Below the pieces are notes generated by a model. That model was not told the origin of the DNA. It was given only the letters and a program-made list of their open reading frames with translations, and searched no databases. This document shows positions 1 through 10,539 of a DNA stretch of 64,000 nucleotides, piece by piece (position 1 is the first letter of the stretch; each line of letters begins with the position of its first letter). The stretch is taken from positions 17,258,001-17,322,000 of the forward strand of contig NC_072893.1 of assembly GCF_027943255.1 (NCBI RefSeq), read 5' to 3'. Position numbers and translations under genes: made by a program. Source of the stretch: Anastrepha obliqua (lineage: Eukaryota > Arthropoda > Insecta > Diptera > Tephritidae).

Positions 1-195
1 ATAGAATTTTTTTCAGAGCGTTTCGATTTTTCTCGTATCTACATGTTCGAATTCAAAAACTTCGTATCTACTATAAGTATCGTATCAAATAAGTTTTAAC
101 TTTTCATAGGAGTTAAGTAACTCTAAACATTTTTATCGATTTACTGAAAATTATGTTTTATAGATAAGAAGTTAACACAGAAAGGGGACGATATG

Positions 196-525
196 GCGGC
201 TCTCAACGTGTTAAGCTTTAAAAAAGAATTTCGAATTTTTGATTATGAGAATTAATACCTTGAAAGAAATATGTCTCTGGTGACACTCAGCGTGTTTAGG
301 CAAGAAATAAAATTTTGAACTAAAACTAAGAATTTAAAATCAATACATGGAAAGAAATCCGCCACTGGGGGCACTCAGCGTGTTAAGATTTGAAATAAAA
401 TGTTGAGTTAAAACTAGGTATTAAAAATTAATACATGGAAATAAAGTTGTCTCTGGCGGCACTCAACCTGTTAAGGCATAAAATAAAATTTTGAGTTAAA
501 ACCGCAAATTGAAAATTATTATTAT
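196..525. repeat. Tandem repeat, about 88-bp unit, ~4 copies
   Basis: Units begin near 196, 280, 368 and 456, each opening with a variant of GGCACTCAGCGTGTTAAG followed by an AT-rich stretch ending near ATACATGGAAAGAAA. Spacings are 84, 88 and 88 bp and the last unit is partial. No coding potential is seen. It may be part of a longer satellite or the edge of an element starting before the window. Confidence 0.75.
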
Positions 526-600
526 TATTTTTTTTCGTCCTTCACTCCTCTCGGGAGCATAGGGCCTCGACAAGACATTTGTCTTGCGTTGCTTACCTTA
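516..600 (-). pseudogene. 3' end of a non-LTR retrotransposon with (AAT)n tail
   Basis: Read on the minus strand, the sequence encodes RPYAPERSEGR just before a poly-A/(AAT)n tail at 516-530. The segment around 556-575 resembles the last codons of other endonuclease/reverse-transcriptase LINEs, and the microsatellite tail is typical of RTE-like elements. Only the extreme 3' end is visible. It is too short to assign a clade. Confidence 0.35.
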
Positions 601-699
601 ATCTAATATATTTGAATTCTGACGGGGTAGTTGATTAGCCTGCCGCTAAAATTGTGACCAGGAAATAAATGAAATAATTTTACTTTCGAGTCTGCGCAC

Positions 700-2015
700 T
701 TAACTTTCATAGCTCACCGGCAGGAATATTAGCAGCATTCCTTAGACAAGTTATGTTGAAATCATAAAATTTATAAAAACGAAATTATTAAAGCAATAAT
801 ATGAAAATGCTCGAGTTGCTTAAGAGCCGTTAATTAAGCAGGCATTGAAATCAAAAACCAAATTATGCGCAACTAACTGAGACCACTAGGAAAAAATAAA
901 ATAAATAAAAGAGAAATAAAAAACGAGTAATAAATTTCATTAAACTGCATTCACCGAGAAAATTGAGGAAAAAAAAAATAATAAAAAGAATCATTAAAGC
1001 GATATACGGACCCACCACAAACCACCATTTCGAGCAAAATTTGTATTGGCGCACTAACAAGACTAGAAATGAAACCCAAAAAACCAAAACACAAAAAAGG
1101 AATGAAATATGAGAAAAAAGCATAATTCGAATGAATGAATGAAGTAAGGAAATGAACGGAAATTAACAACAAACAATTAACCCACGCATACATCTACACT
1201 CAGCTAAGGAGCCTACCTTACATACTATACCTACACACATACATACATACATGCGTACATATGATGAACTACAAACAAGTATTTTTCGATGATAAATCAT
1301 TTATTCTACAAACCAAATCAAATATAAGCCAATAGAGTTTTATTTTCTTTCGATTTTTCATAAAACATAAATAAAAATATATACATACATACAAACATTA
1401 AGTAAGCATACTTAAAGTGCATAGTTAAATTGTAAAAGAAGAAAAAAACGCAGAAGAACAGGACTAAATAATAATAATTTTTATTGTAACTGAATTGAAA
1501 AACAAAAAAATTGATAATAATCGAATATTGCGATATACACGCACGCATTTGTAATGTAATGTATGTAGATCCATATATAAGAATATGTGTAGCATAAATA
1601 AAAATAATAAAAAAAAGAAATAAAAATAAAAATAATAAACAAAACTAATAAATAGAAATACAAAATGCAAAATACAAAAAGCAAAAATATTGTAAACTTA
1701 AAAAGCGATTAAATGGATTTCGAAAGTACGCAAAAATACTGTTAAAAATCTAGAGAATCTATAAAATATATCGAGAAATACTATGGGCATGTAGACGTAT
1801 TTATCGATACTATGTATTTGTATAGACTGATTGTGTGTTCACTGCAAAAAAAACTATCGCATAACGAAAAAGTAAGCAAAAAGAAAAGAAACCAAAAAAG
1901 TTAATAAAGTTAATAAATCCTATAACGAATTCAGTAATAGCAGAATTTTAAACGAAAAAGTTTATTAACATTAGTCATTTTGAATTGGGTCATTCAACTA
2001 GAGCGCATGGGATAT
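700..2015. other. AT-rich non-coding stretch, no gene seen
   Basis: Long A- and T-rich stretches contain short open frames made of hydrophobic low-complexity codons, which I regard as chance. A CATA microsatellite lies near 1231-1255. No transposon motif or RNA gene was recognised. Confidence 0.5.
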
Positions 2016-2212
2016 CATCATCATCATCATCATAAATGCCTAGAGTTTCAGTGTGGAACGTAGGGCCACAACGAATTTCTTCCATTCGTGTCTGTTTTGC
2101 GCCAATCTCTCAACTTCATTCCAGCGCGGGTTTCTGACTCCAGCAGTCATCTCCAGGTATTCGCTAGTTTCCCCCCTCTGCGACTTACTTGGCGGTTCCA
2201 GCCAATGGCGGC
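2016..2212 (-). pseudogene. LINE 3' end (reverse transcriptase C-terminus) with (GAT)n tail
   Basis: On the minus strand the frame reads a typical end of an endonuclease/RT LINE: an LAQNRHEWKKFVVAL motif (about 2050-2110), then a stop, then a (GAT)n tail at 2016-2035. The R..W..V.AL pattern is the usual last conserved block in RTE-like fly LINEs. It is 5'-truncated near 2212, where a different LINE tail begins. The LINE identity is fairly certain, the clade is not. Confidence 0.55.
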
Positions 2213-2214
2213 CC

Positions 2215-2300
2215 TTAAGTTAGGTTAGTTAAGTCAGGTTGCTTGTTTAAGACAAGATCAAATGTGATACCTGCATTTGATTTCTTTTCCATAAAAAGTA
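2215..2300 (-). mobile_element. 3'-UTR tail of an RNase H-bearing LINE
   Basis: The reverse complement closely matches the 3' tail of the LINE at 21,790-21,885. They share GAAATCAAATGCAGGTATCAC, a block with ACAAGCAACCTG, and a CTAACCTAAC-like end. The two copies are in opposite orientations about 19.5 kb apart. No coding sequence is retained here. Confidence 0.65.
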
Positions 2301-2439
2301 TTAAATATACGCGTGGAAGGCGTTGAATTCCACCAATTTCTATTTCCATCGTTGGACTTCATCAATTTCAATGGATTCATTTCTACTCTGGTCCTGTACT
2401 CGTACTTACAATATAGGCTTCACTAAAATGTACAATGCA

Positions 2440-3480
2440 CATAGAGCATCGACATGTTCTCTCCATCTAACTTTATTTTGGACTAAGGTTTTAGCTTGGT
2501 TCCAAGATGCTTGGGCTGCTGCCAATTCTCGTTTGGTACAGCGGCTTCAGAAATTTCATGGACGTCCCCGCCTGCGCTGCCATTGTGGTTTTCAGTCTTA
2601 CACAGTTCTGGCGATCTCGTTATCGTTGGTCGGCATAGAGTATGGCCCAGTCAAGTCCATTTTATACTCCGAATTTCTTTTTCGACCGGGCTGGTACTTG
2701 TGCGTAACAAAAGATCTACGTCTGAAATACGATTTGGCCAGAAAATTCGGAGTATTTTTCGTAAGCATCGGTTGATAAAAACTTGGAGTTTGCGACTGGT
2801 TGCCTGTGTCAGACTGCTAGTTGTGCAAACGTGTAACAGCATTGCCGTGACATTGCAGTTGAAGATTCTTATTTTCGTGATCTGTTAGATATTACTGCAA
2901 ACTTTATTGAGGGTAAGAAGAGCACTTATCGTCGTTGATTTCTTCTTCGGACCCATCATTTTTAGTAATTTTGGTGCCATGGTAACAAAAGCTGTCAACG
3001 TCTTCAATGACTTAACCATCAGAGAGTGGGTTTACATTTAACAGGCCGTTAGGCATTAGTTTAGCTTAGTTTTTCCCGTATTATATTTTAAGGACGACTT
3101 TTGCCGCACTCTCCAAGAGGACTTCAGTTTCGCCTCTAAATGCTCGAAGCAATGCGCGAAAATATATTTGTCATCAGCGTTATTAACGCCTTCGAAGAAC
3201 TCCAGCGGATGCCAAAGTGTCCTCGGTTGTTTTTTGCGTCAAGCGCTGAGTCCAAAAGTAGTAAGAAGAGAGTGGGTGACAAAATGCATCATTGTTTCAC
3301 TTCTCTGGAGATGTCAAAAGCTCCACTTTCTCGTCCGTTGAAGCAAACTGCTATTTCGGCGTTTCTGTACAGCTCGCTTTGGTCCTGCAACAGTTGCTGG
3401 CAATTTTTTCATTCAATAAGCAGTTCAACCGATATCGCTTTCTGTCACTAGCCTTACACAAATTCAATAGTAAGGTGGCT
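2440..3480 (-). pseudogene. RTE-like LINE reverse-transcriptase pseudogene
   Basis: Translated on the minus strand with frame changes, this carries RT blocks in the expected order: a CILSPTLFLLLLD block (about 3240-3290), a GIRW block, NADDKYIFAHCFEHLE (catalytic ADD box, 3135-3185), NRCLRKILRIFWPNRIS (about 2730-2790), VEKEIRSIKW, and a C-terminal RRGRPW...ELAAAQASW region (2480-2580). These are hallmark blocks of fly RTE-type LINEs. Many stops and frameshifts mean it is dead. The plus-strand open frame at 2323-2775 is only its shadow. No host gene is implied. Confidence 0.7.
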
Positions 3481-3514
3481 CAGAAGTGCCAGAAGTAGTG
3501 ACAGCTTAATTTTG

Positions 3515-4260
3515 CAGCCTTCTCCTAAAAATATGCCATATTTTCGTCAAGCTGAGGAGTGCAGAAAAATAATTTCAATGCTCAGCTTCATATAATTTCA
3601 CCAGGTGCGCAGAAGTATGTAGTTAGAGTCAGGTGAATCATTTTTGTGCGTATTTTAAATGCCACGAGGGAATTATATAGTTTTCTCTGAATTTTAAATG
3701 CTTAGGCTAAGCTGGTGCTGAATTTCATTCAAAAGTGGTATCTGATCTGATTAGTAGGTACATCAGGAAAAACCGATATATTTGTTCAATGGTACAATCT
3801 CATACATCTATGCTCTCACAATTGGGCAGCAATCAGCTTTGCAATATGTATTTCTATGTTCCACTTTCTGCTGCTGGGCATATATTTCATTTTTATTGCC
3901 AGTAATTTATTTCCCAGCAGCTCAGTAGTTCAGCAAAAATTGATTTTTGCAACCAACTACCAATTTTACCAGCCAAATGGATATGGGCAACAGCCGGCAA
4001 TACATAAATATTCTTTATGCAACAATAAAAACGTTTTTTCCATTTTGCTCCTAAAAATATGCTGCATTTTTAAGTGTCAGTTTCCTACACTAAGCAATTT
4101 GCGTGTAGAAAAGAAGTATTGTATGATTTTACCAGGCGCACATAAATGAGTAGTAGGAGTCAGTTCAAGCCTGTACGTTGAAATGTAACAAGCAAGGAGT
4201 AGAGAAATTATTTGTTTTTTTGGAATTTGGTTTGCTTATGCTTAGAATAAACTATAATTC
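3515..4260. repeat. Diverged direct-repeat pair in non-coding sequence
   Basis: About 3515-3710 and 4042-4250 share ordered blocks: CTCCTAAAAATATGC, then TTTCACCAGGTGCGCA or TTTACCAGGCGCACA, then AGTAGTTAGAGTCAG-like sequence. The copies are about 525 bp apart and clearly diverged. The intervening DNA has a 97-codon open frame (3856-4149) with no recognised domain. The origin (an old duplication or the ends of an unknown element) is not resolved. The rest of 3480-4690 shows nothing recognisable. Confidence 0.45.
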
Positions 4261-4689
4261 TGGGAATACGGTTGCTGATTGTGCAATTAAGTGGATCAGA
4301 ATAAATCGAGTTTTCAAGTCAATGATGAGAAATTCTGCATTAAACTCATAACACCATAGAGAGCGACTTGATGAATATTTTTTTAAGTATTTTGCCTCCT
4401 TCTACTGTATTGTGAAAGAAATAAATAAAATGAAATAAATGGAGTCCCGGTATTAAGATGGTGTTTTAATAGGAAGTATGTTTTTTGATTTTCCCCAAAA
4501 GTCTTGACGCTTAAGTAGTAAAGGCTATGCGGCAGCCGAAAATGGTATGATAAAATTAAGTTTGTCACCAGATGACAGTGGGAAAAAGATAGCAATACTG
4601 TGAGATATCAAACAGACTCTTACTTTTTTTGATAATGAAGTAAATAAGTCTTTGCTTAAAATTGTACAAGCGTGTGACAGTAGGATGAT

Positions 4690-5515
4690 CGTTTTCTTTT
4701 TCTTCTTCATCATCGCCATGGCCCCTTAGTTGGGGTCGGCCCTCCTCGTATGCAATTTCCAGATCACTCGATTCTCGGTTGTCCCTGTGTTGACTTTGCT
4801 ACGCTGCAAATCGTTTTTAATAGTGTTTAGCCAGGGCTTAAAGGGTCAGTCACGGTGGTAGCGGCTGTGTTATCAATTTCTTTGTTGCATGCTGCTCTTC
4901 TGCTGTGCTTCTGCTTAATGTGCCCATACCAGCGCAAGCGATTTTTTCTCAATTTCTCTGTTATTGGCGCCACATCACAGCTACCTCTGATGCGTTTACA
5001 TTTTGCTTATCTTAATCAGTTTTGTGACGCTCGATGGCCATTGCAGCATTCTCATCTCTGCCAAATGGATTCTTTGCTCCTGTTGAGCAAACGGCGCCAG
5101 CATTCTGAGGCATACGCCATTGCTGGTCTAATCACAGCTTTATAAATTTTGCCTTTTAACTTTATTCGCATCCATTTGACACATAAGAATTGTGATGTTG
5201 CTTGTAGATAGGTACATATCCTTCGCCCGTTTTCAGTGATTTCTGGAAGATACTTTTTTTCTCAAAGCACCTTCCCACTAGATTACTTGGAACTCGATCG
5301 AACACATTTTTCAGATCTATAAATATGGCATGAAGGCTCTTACGTTGCACTCGAGATTTTTCCACCTGATGTCATAAAATGTGAATAGGGCATCTATCGT
5401 AGATCTGCCGCATACAAAGCCAAACTGATTTTCACTGACATCCGCCACTTCTTTGGTACGGGCGAAAATTACTCTTTCCCAGATTTTCATCACATGAGAC
5501 AGGATGATCGTTATA
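4690..5515 (-). pseudogene. LINE endonuclease/reverse-transcriptase pseudogene, 3' half
   Basis: Minus-strand translation gives the RT motif A block IFIDLKNVFDRVPSNLVGR (about 5275-5335), followed downstream by AEMRMLQW (about 5035-5065), an IEKK..LVWAH block, and a 3' end rich in GAT/GAA triplets at 4695-4720 that looks like the LINE tail. Upstream, at 5360-5480, weak RT-like sequence remains. Stops and frame changes interrupt it. It resembles the LINEs at 2.4-3.5 kb and 41.8 kb in block order but is not obviously the same subfamily. Confidence 0.65.
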
Positions 5516-5771
5516 TTTAAGCTAATTTGTTTTAAGGCGCATGACTGTCATCAAATATTGAAATTTTAAAAAACAAATATTACACTGCACAACAGCATTT
5601 CTGATGATTGGGTTATGATACATGGTTTTAGTCCAATTTTTAATGACAATTTCAAATCTGTAACTGAAATTTCTGTATCAGCTCTATATGACTCTATATG
5701 ACACATTTGACTTTTTGTAATAAAACACTATAGATTTAAAGATTATTTTATTTTATTGCCTTCTTAAGTTT

Positions 5772-7206
5772 AAAAAAATTTTCTTTTATATGATTTCCTT
5801 GCTGAAGTTGAAGGCATAGAATTGTTGTTAATGCTCCAACAATAGTCGGCCATCATGTGTGTGTTCCAGTAACCTTGATAGCGTTCCTTCATCGTACGAA
5901 GGTCCTGGTGGAATCGCTCGCCCTGTTCTTCGCTGAGATCCCCAAGATTAGCTGGAAAATAGTCCTATATGGTTGTGAAGAAAGTGTAACTTAATGCTCA
6001 TATTACATCCAACCCTTTGGAAGTGACCCATTAGTTGTTCGACGTGCTGAGAATAGTCAGAACTTTTCTTATTTCCTAAGAAATTTTGAACCAGCCAAAC
6101 AAACTCATTCCATGCCATTTTCTCAATCACTGTCATAGTGTCTATGAAATTTGAGTCTTTTATTAACGACCTTATCTGTGGCCCGTCAAAAATACCCGCT
6201 TTTATCTTTCTGCACTCAATTTTGGAAACTTTTTAGACCGAAAAAGAAAAGAATTTCCATTTTTGTCAAGAGCTTTAACAAATTTTTTTATAAGCCCCAG
6301 TTTTATATGTAACGGAGGTAAAATCATACGATCCCTTGATACTAAAGGTGGGTTTATCACGTTCTGTTGTCCTGGTACTAACGCTTCCCGAGCAGGCTAA
6401 TCTTTTTTAATCCATTGTTGATTTTTAGCTCTACTATCCCATAAGCAAAGAAAACAGGGAAACTTTGTGTAACCATCTTGTTGGCCTAGAAGAAAATTTA
6501 CCATTTTTAAATCGACACATATGACCCAATTGTGTTCCGCATATTTAATTTTGTCTAAAACTAGAGCAATAGTTGTATGTTCTTCTTTTACTTTCGTCGA
6601 ATGTGCAATAGGCAATGAGCCCAGTTTGTTCCCATTGTGTAAGAGAACACATTTTAAACTCCGTTTTGATGAATCTATAAATAAACGCCACTCACTAGAA
6701 ATGTAATTTTGTAATCCCATTGCAGTCATTAAACCAGGTACATTTTTACAAAATACAAAGTCATCTTCTTCAGCAAAATATTCAATGGTTTTGGTGTTCC
6801 CAGGTCACAATCAAAGTCACTATCGCTATTGTCTGTTTTTGCCTCAAAATGTAAAGGTTCTTTCTGTGAAGCACCAGGTTGAAGTTCAGATGACATCGTA
6901 GGGCTCAAAACACGTCTAGTGCCGATCGTATGGTTGCCTCGATTTTTTCGGTTAATGCCAGTTATTTTTACCATACAAAAATAACAGGCGTCGTCGTGGT
7001 TCACAGGTTCAATTCAGATCATAGCAGTTTCGTATCTAAATTTATTCCTTTTCTTATTCGTCCACAAACGTAGAAACTCAACGCACGTTCTGCATACCTT
7101 TTGTGGAATCCAAGGCTTATTTTTCATTTCCATTGGGTGACCGAAGTAATTTTTGTACGCCTCATTTACGAACGATGTCACATTCAAACGGTTTTCTTGA
7201 AACATA
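5772..7206 (-). pseudogene. Broken copy of a conserved metazoan protein family of unknown function
   Basis: The minus strand encodes, in order, a zinc-finger-like KVCRTCVEFLRLWTN block (about 7080-7130), NHDDACYFC (about 6975-7005), EWRLFIDSSKRSLKCVLLHN (6620-6700), GYTKFPCFLCLWDSRA (6415-6470), LPPLHIKLGL (about 6300), GIFDGPQI (about 6190), NFLGNKK, MSIKLHFLHNH (about 5990) and SEEQGERFHQD (about 5915-5945). From memory this order matches a family annotated only as uncharacterized and multicopy in many invertebrates; no function is known to me. In-frame stops lie at 7014-7016 and 6397-6399, each where the family has Trp. Frameshifts lie near 6800, 6205 and 5955. The 5' end is cut by the MITE at 7207. 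It is probably a transposed or duplicated dead copy. Confidence 0.65.
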
Positions 7207-7461
7207 TCGCATCCTAAATACAAAAGGGTCACAACTCAAAATGTACTTCTGCTCAAATATGAACGAGACGTTATCAATAAAACGGTCCGCGGATGACATA
7301 TGGCAAAAATATTTTTTTTATTTTTTGGTAGGGCTGTTATAAGCTTACATGGCAAATTTCAGCGCGATATGCCACATAGTTTGTTTTCTGTGCTACTGTA
7401 AACAAGTGAAGCTCGAGTGTGGAAAATTTTGAGCTGTGACCCTTTTGTATTTAAGGTGCGA
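7207..7461. mobile_element. Small MITE with ~36-bp terminal inverted repeats
   Basis: The left end (TCGCATCCTAAATACAAAAG from 7207) is mirrored at 7426-7461 by sequence ending GTATTTAAGGTGCGA, with about five mismatches over 36 bp. TA dinucleotides flank both ends (7205-7206 and 7462-7463), as expected for a Tc1/mariner-type target. The 255-bp interior has no coding sequence. Its left end abuts the pseudogene at 5772-7206. Confidence 0.65.
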
Positions 7462-7463
7462 TA

Positions 7464-8995
7464 TACTCTCCGCAAATAAAACAAAAACTATTCCCGTCAT
7501 TTATACAAACTCGTCTTGACGATGCCATAACAAATAATATTAAGAAAACTTAATATTTGTTTAAATATTCGTCAATTAACACTGAAATATAGTGATTTTT
7601 TTGTGATAGCTATAACTCGTAAACAAGAGCTGTTACAAAAAAAATGAGGGTATATTTAGAATCAGCGTTGTCAAATTAGTAAACATCAAGTATCAAAAGT
7701 CATTCATCAGACAAAAAGTGCGATTTTGTTTTTTTGTGTTATCATTTGTAATTTTTGCTGTTTTCTTCCTAAAAACCTTTTGACACAAGACGCAAATAAA
7801 AGTTGCCAAATTTGTATAAATTATTTAGCAGATTTTAACAGAAATTTATTAAGGAAATAAAACTAAAAAAAATGCTGTAAGAATAAGATTAAAAAATCAG
7901 CCATGAAAATCAAATCATTAAGAAGTAGATATAACTGATTGGATTAGGCTGGGTAACATAAATGTAAAAAGAAGACCGATGTCCTAACCAAGAAAAAAAG
8001 TTGCTCTATGAAGGCAAATACAATAAGTGGGTGGCAATACCCAGGCTGAACTCATTATGATACATGTTAGTTGAAAATGCCTACTTCTACAGAAAAACTC
8101 CAAGCGCATTTGTGCCAAGAACAGCTGTTCAAGGGAGCAAACTATCATTTTTGTCAGGAAGAAGCTGCTCACAAAAGCCGAATACCATTTAAAGTCGGTA
8201 TATAACCAGAGAATGTTAATGAAATTAACCATGAAATTAAAATTCTCTGAAATAACTGTTTTTGTTATAACTTCAAAATGTTCGCCATGAATTAGAGGAA
8301 ATCCTTGGCCTTGAGCTTGCAAAGCATAAGAAAACACACCCTGCTAAATCTTCCATAAATCGTTAACATTTTGATGGTTCGTATTTCCAATTTTCTGTTA
8401 AGCTTTGAGCACAGTTTTTATGTCTCGCAATTGAAGATATTTAAAGCCTTAAGCTGAAGTTAGAAGCAGTGCGTGTATCACTTCACCTCAGCTAAGCTTC
8501 ACTTCAGCCAAGCTTACTAAGCATACATTTTATATAAAGTTTATGTGCATTTAGCTGTATAAAATTTCTACTATCGATGCTCTCTAGTAGCTGCTTGCAA
8601 AGTATTCGTACAAAGCTTTCGATGCTTGTCAAGTGTGCAAAGTGATTTGTTGTGTTTTGCTGTATAAATCGTTTAAATCTAAGACTTTCAAAGCCAATTC
8701 GCAATTGATGCGCCTCCACGCATATCGGCCGCCATAGATCCTAAAGCCCATTAATGCTTTTCGTAAGGTCGCGCTAATAGCCCTCTAATAGCCACCTGTT
8801 CATACCAAAGAAAGAAAAAAAAAGAAATATAAAATTCTGTTATTTGTTTGCGAAATTGTTCCGTTGCATTCCTTTATTGTTGCAAAGATCGACGAATTGT
8901 TTGTTTTATTGTTCATATGCTTGATCCTTTGAACGTTTTTTACTGGTTGATTGTAATGTTCTAATTCATTAAAAAATAAAAAAATTTAAATTATA
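7464..8995. other. Non-coding stretch, no gene recognised
   Basis: Mixed-composition sequence with scattered open frames (for example minus strand 7984-8337) that lack any domain I recognise. No terminal repeats, RNA gene or LINE motif was seen. It may be unique host intergenic or intronic DNA. Confidence 0.4.
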
Positions 8996-9990
8996 AAACA
9001 CAAAATTATATTAACAAATGTAGTCCTAATCCCGAAATGTGTTTATGTGTGTGATAATTTAGGGCATCGGTGAGGAGGTAAATATTCTTTTGTATTATTA
9101 ATTATACTATAAGTACATACAGATGTTTATATGTATGTGTTATAATAATAGGTGTAAGTGTAAAATCGTTTTGTTTAATTAGAACAACTAAAGGCTTTTA
9201 CTACTAAGAAAAAATTAGTTTTCTACTGATTTTATTTAACAAAACCTTAAGATAAATAAAAATTATATAAAAAAAATATTTCCAAAAATTGTTATCACAA
9301 AAAAACTTATTTCTCACAGTATTTAACAAGTTTTTAATTTCTTGATTTAAAATTTTTGAACAGAAATATTTTAATAAAAAATATGTTTATCTTAATTTTT
9401 TTAATTTCTTTTAAAGTTTGTGTTCTTGACTGAGTTTTTTAAGCAAGAATTTAAATTAAAAAAAAAAACAAAAATTCCTATTTATAATTTAATTTGTTAG
9501 TTTGATTAAATTTCTTTCTTTCAAAACTAAATTTTATACTTCATTTGTTAAACAAAACATGGTTAAAAAAAATATTATAAACAAAATAAAAAAAAATAAA
9601 AAAATAAACGTTTTGGTTTATAAATTCGATGACATATGCGTTAATATGAGCACCAAATTATTACCACATTAAAAATTTTAAATCATTTTAAATCAAAATT
9701 TTTAATTTACATAACTTTAAGTAAAAAAATATTTAACTGAGAAAACTAAATTTATTATAAAGAAATTTAAAATTATAATATTTATTCAAAATTTCAGATA
9801 AAAGTATTTAATTTCCAAATCTTTAATTTTTAAAACAATTTTATTTGAATTGAGAAAAAAATTATTATTTATAAAAATATATATTAAGTTTAAATACTTT
9901 ACTGTTTATATAATATTTTTTAAAATTTATAATTTTGTTTTTTAAATTTTATACACATTTTTTTGTTTTCCAAAACTTTTAATTTTAAAG
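8996..9990. other. Very AT-rich low-complexity stretch
   Basis: Almost exclusively A and T with short runs of AATTTT and TTTAAA. No coding frame, no clear tandem period and no transposon end was seen. Confidence 0.6.
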
Positions 9991-9997
9991 CATATAT

Positions 9998-10530
9998 AGG
10001 GTTTTTCAGTAAGAGCGCTTCAACTTTTGAACTTTTTTGAATAAAACACAAACGGTTTGACTTTTTTAACTAATTTTTTTTTTATTATCGAGTTTGAACA
10101 TATACATTCTAGTATGAAATTCGATTTCTTTTGCATGACCACCGCGTGCACGTTTTACGAAGTCCAATCGTTGAACCCAATTTTCGACCACTCTTTTGCA
10201 TAACTCGGCCGAAATTCCAGCAATTTCGCGTTCAATATTGGCTCTGAGCTCACAAATCGTCGCCGGCTTGTTACTGTAGACCAATGACTTCACATAACCC
10301 CAAAACGGGACGGCTTGTTAAATGGACCGTAATGCTCTTAAAGTAGCAGCAACAGAACGATTATTTTCATAAAAAAATTGCACGATTTGCAATCGTTGCT
10401 CAAGTGTGTAGCGTCCCATGATGAAATGTATACTAATGAAGTTTACAAATGATAAGCAAAAAATAAAAAAAGATTGCGTCGTTCGCCCTCCCTATCGGAA
10501 AAAAGTTGAAGCGCACCTATTGAATAACCC
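9998..10530 (-). mobile_element. Internally deleted mariner-like (IS630-type) element
   Basis: Terminal inverted repeats of about 32 bp bound this element. The left starts GGGTTTTTCAGTAAGAGCGC at 9998; the right, read in reverse, starts GGGTTATTCAATAGGTGCGC. TATA flanks lie on both sides. Inside, the two ends of a transposase gene remain (10,066-10,425) while the catalytic middle is missing. The length of about 530 bp against a usual 1.2-1.3 kb shows a large internal deletion, so the copy is non-autonomous. Confidence 0.8.
10066..10425 (-). pseudogene. Transposase remnant: N-terminal HTH joined to C-terminus
   Basis: The minus strand starts with MGRYTLEQRLQIVQFFYENN (about 10,360-10,422), the N-terminal helix-turn-helix of an IS630/mariner-like transposase, and stops after 38 codons. 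A second open segment (10,066-10,310) carries the usual C-terminus, with VKSLVYSNKPATICELRANI and a RGGHAKEIEFH motif. The DDE/DDD catalytic core between them is absent. The stop and frame change near the junction prevent one continuous protein. Related fragments lie at 22.6, 27.5 and 63.8 kb. Confidence 0.75.
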
Positions 10531-10539
10531 TATATAAAC

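Noticed and set aside
863..1684. Overlapping minus-strand frames of 67-86 codons
   Set aside because: Low-complexity Phe/Tyr/Leu products of A-rich DNA; several overlapping frames are equally open.
2323..2775. 150-codon plus-strand open frame
   Set aside because: It lies antisense to clear LINE RT blocks on the minus strand and has no domain of its own.
3856..4149. 97-codon frame with a signal-peptide-like start
   Set aside because: It overlaps one of the diverged direct repeats and shows no family; the hydrophobic start is common in T-rich sequence.
4855..5145. 96-codon plus-strand frame
   Set aside because: Shadow of the minus-strand LINE pseudogene at 4690-5515.
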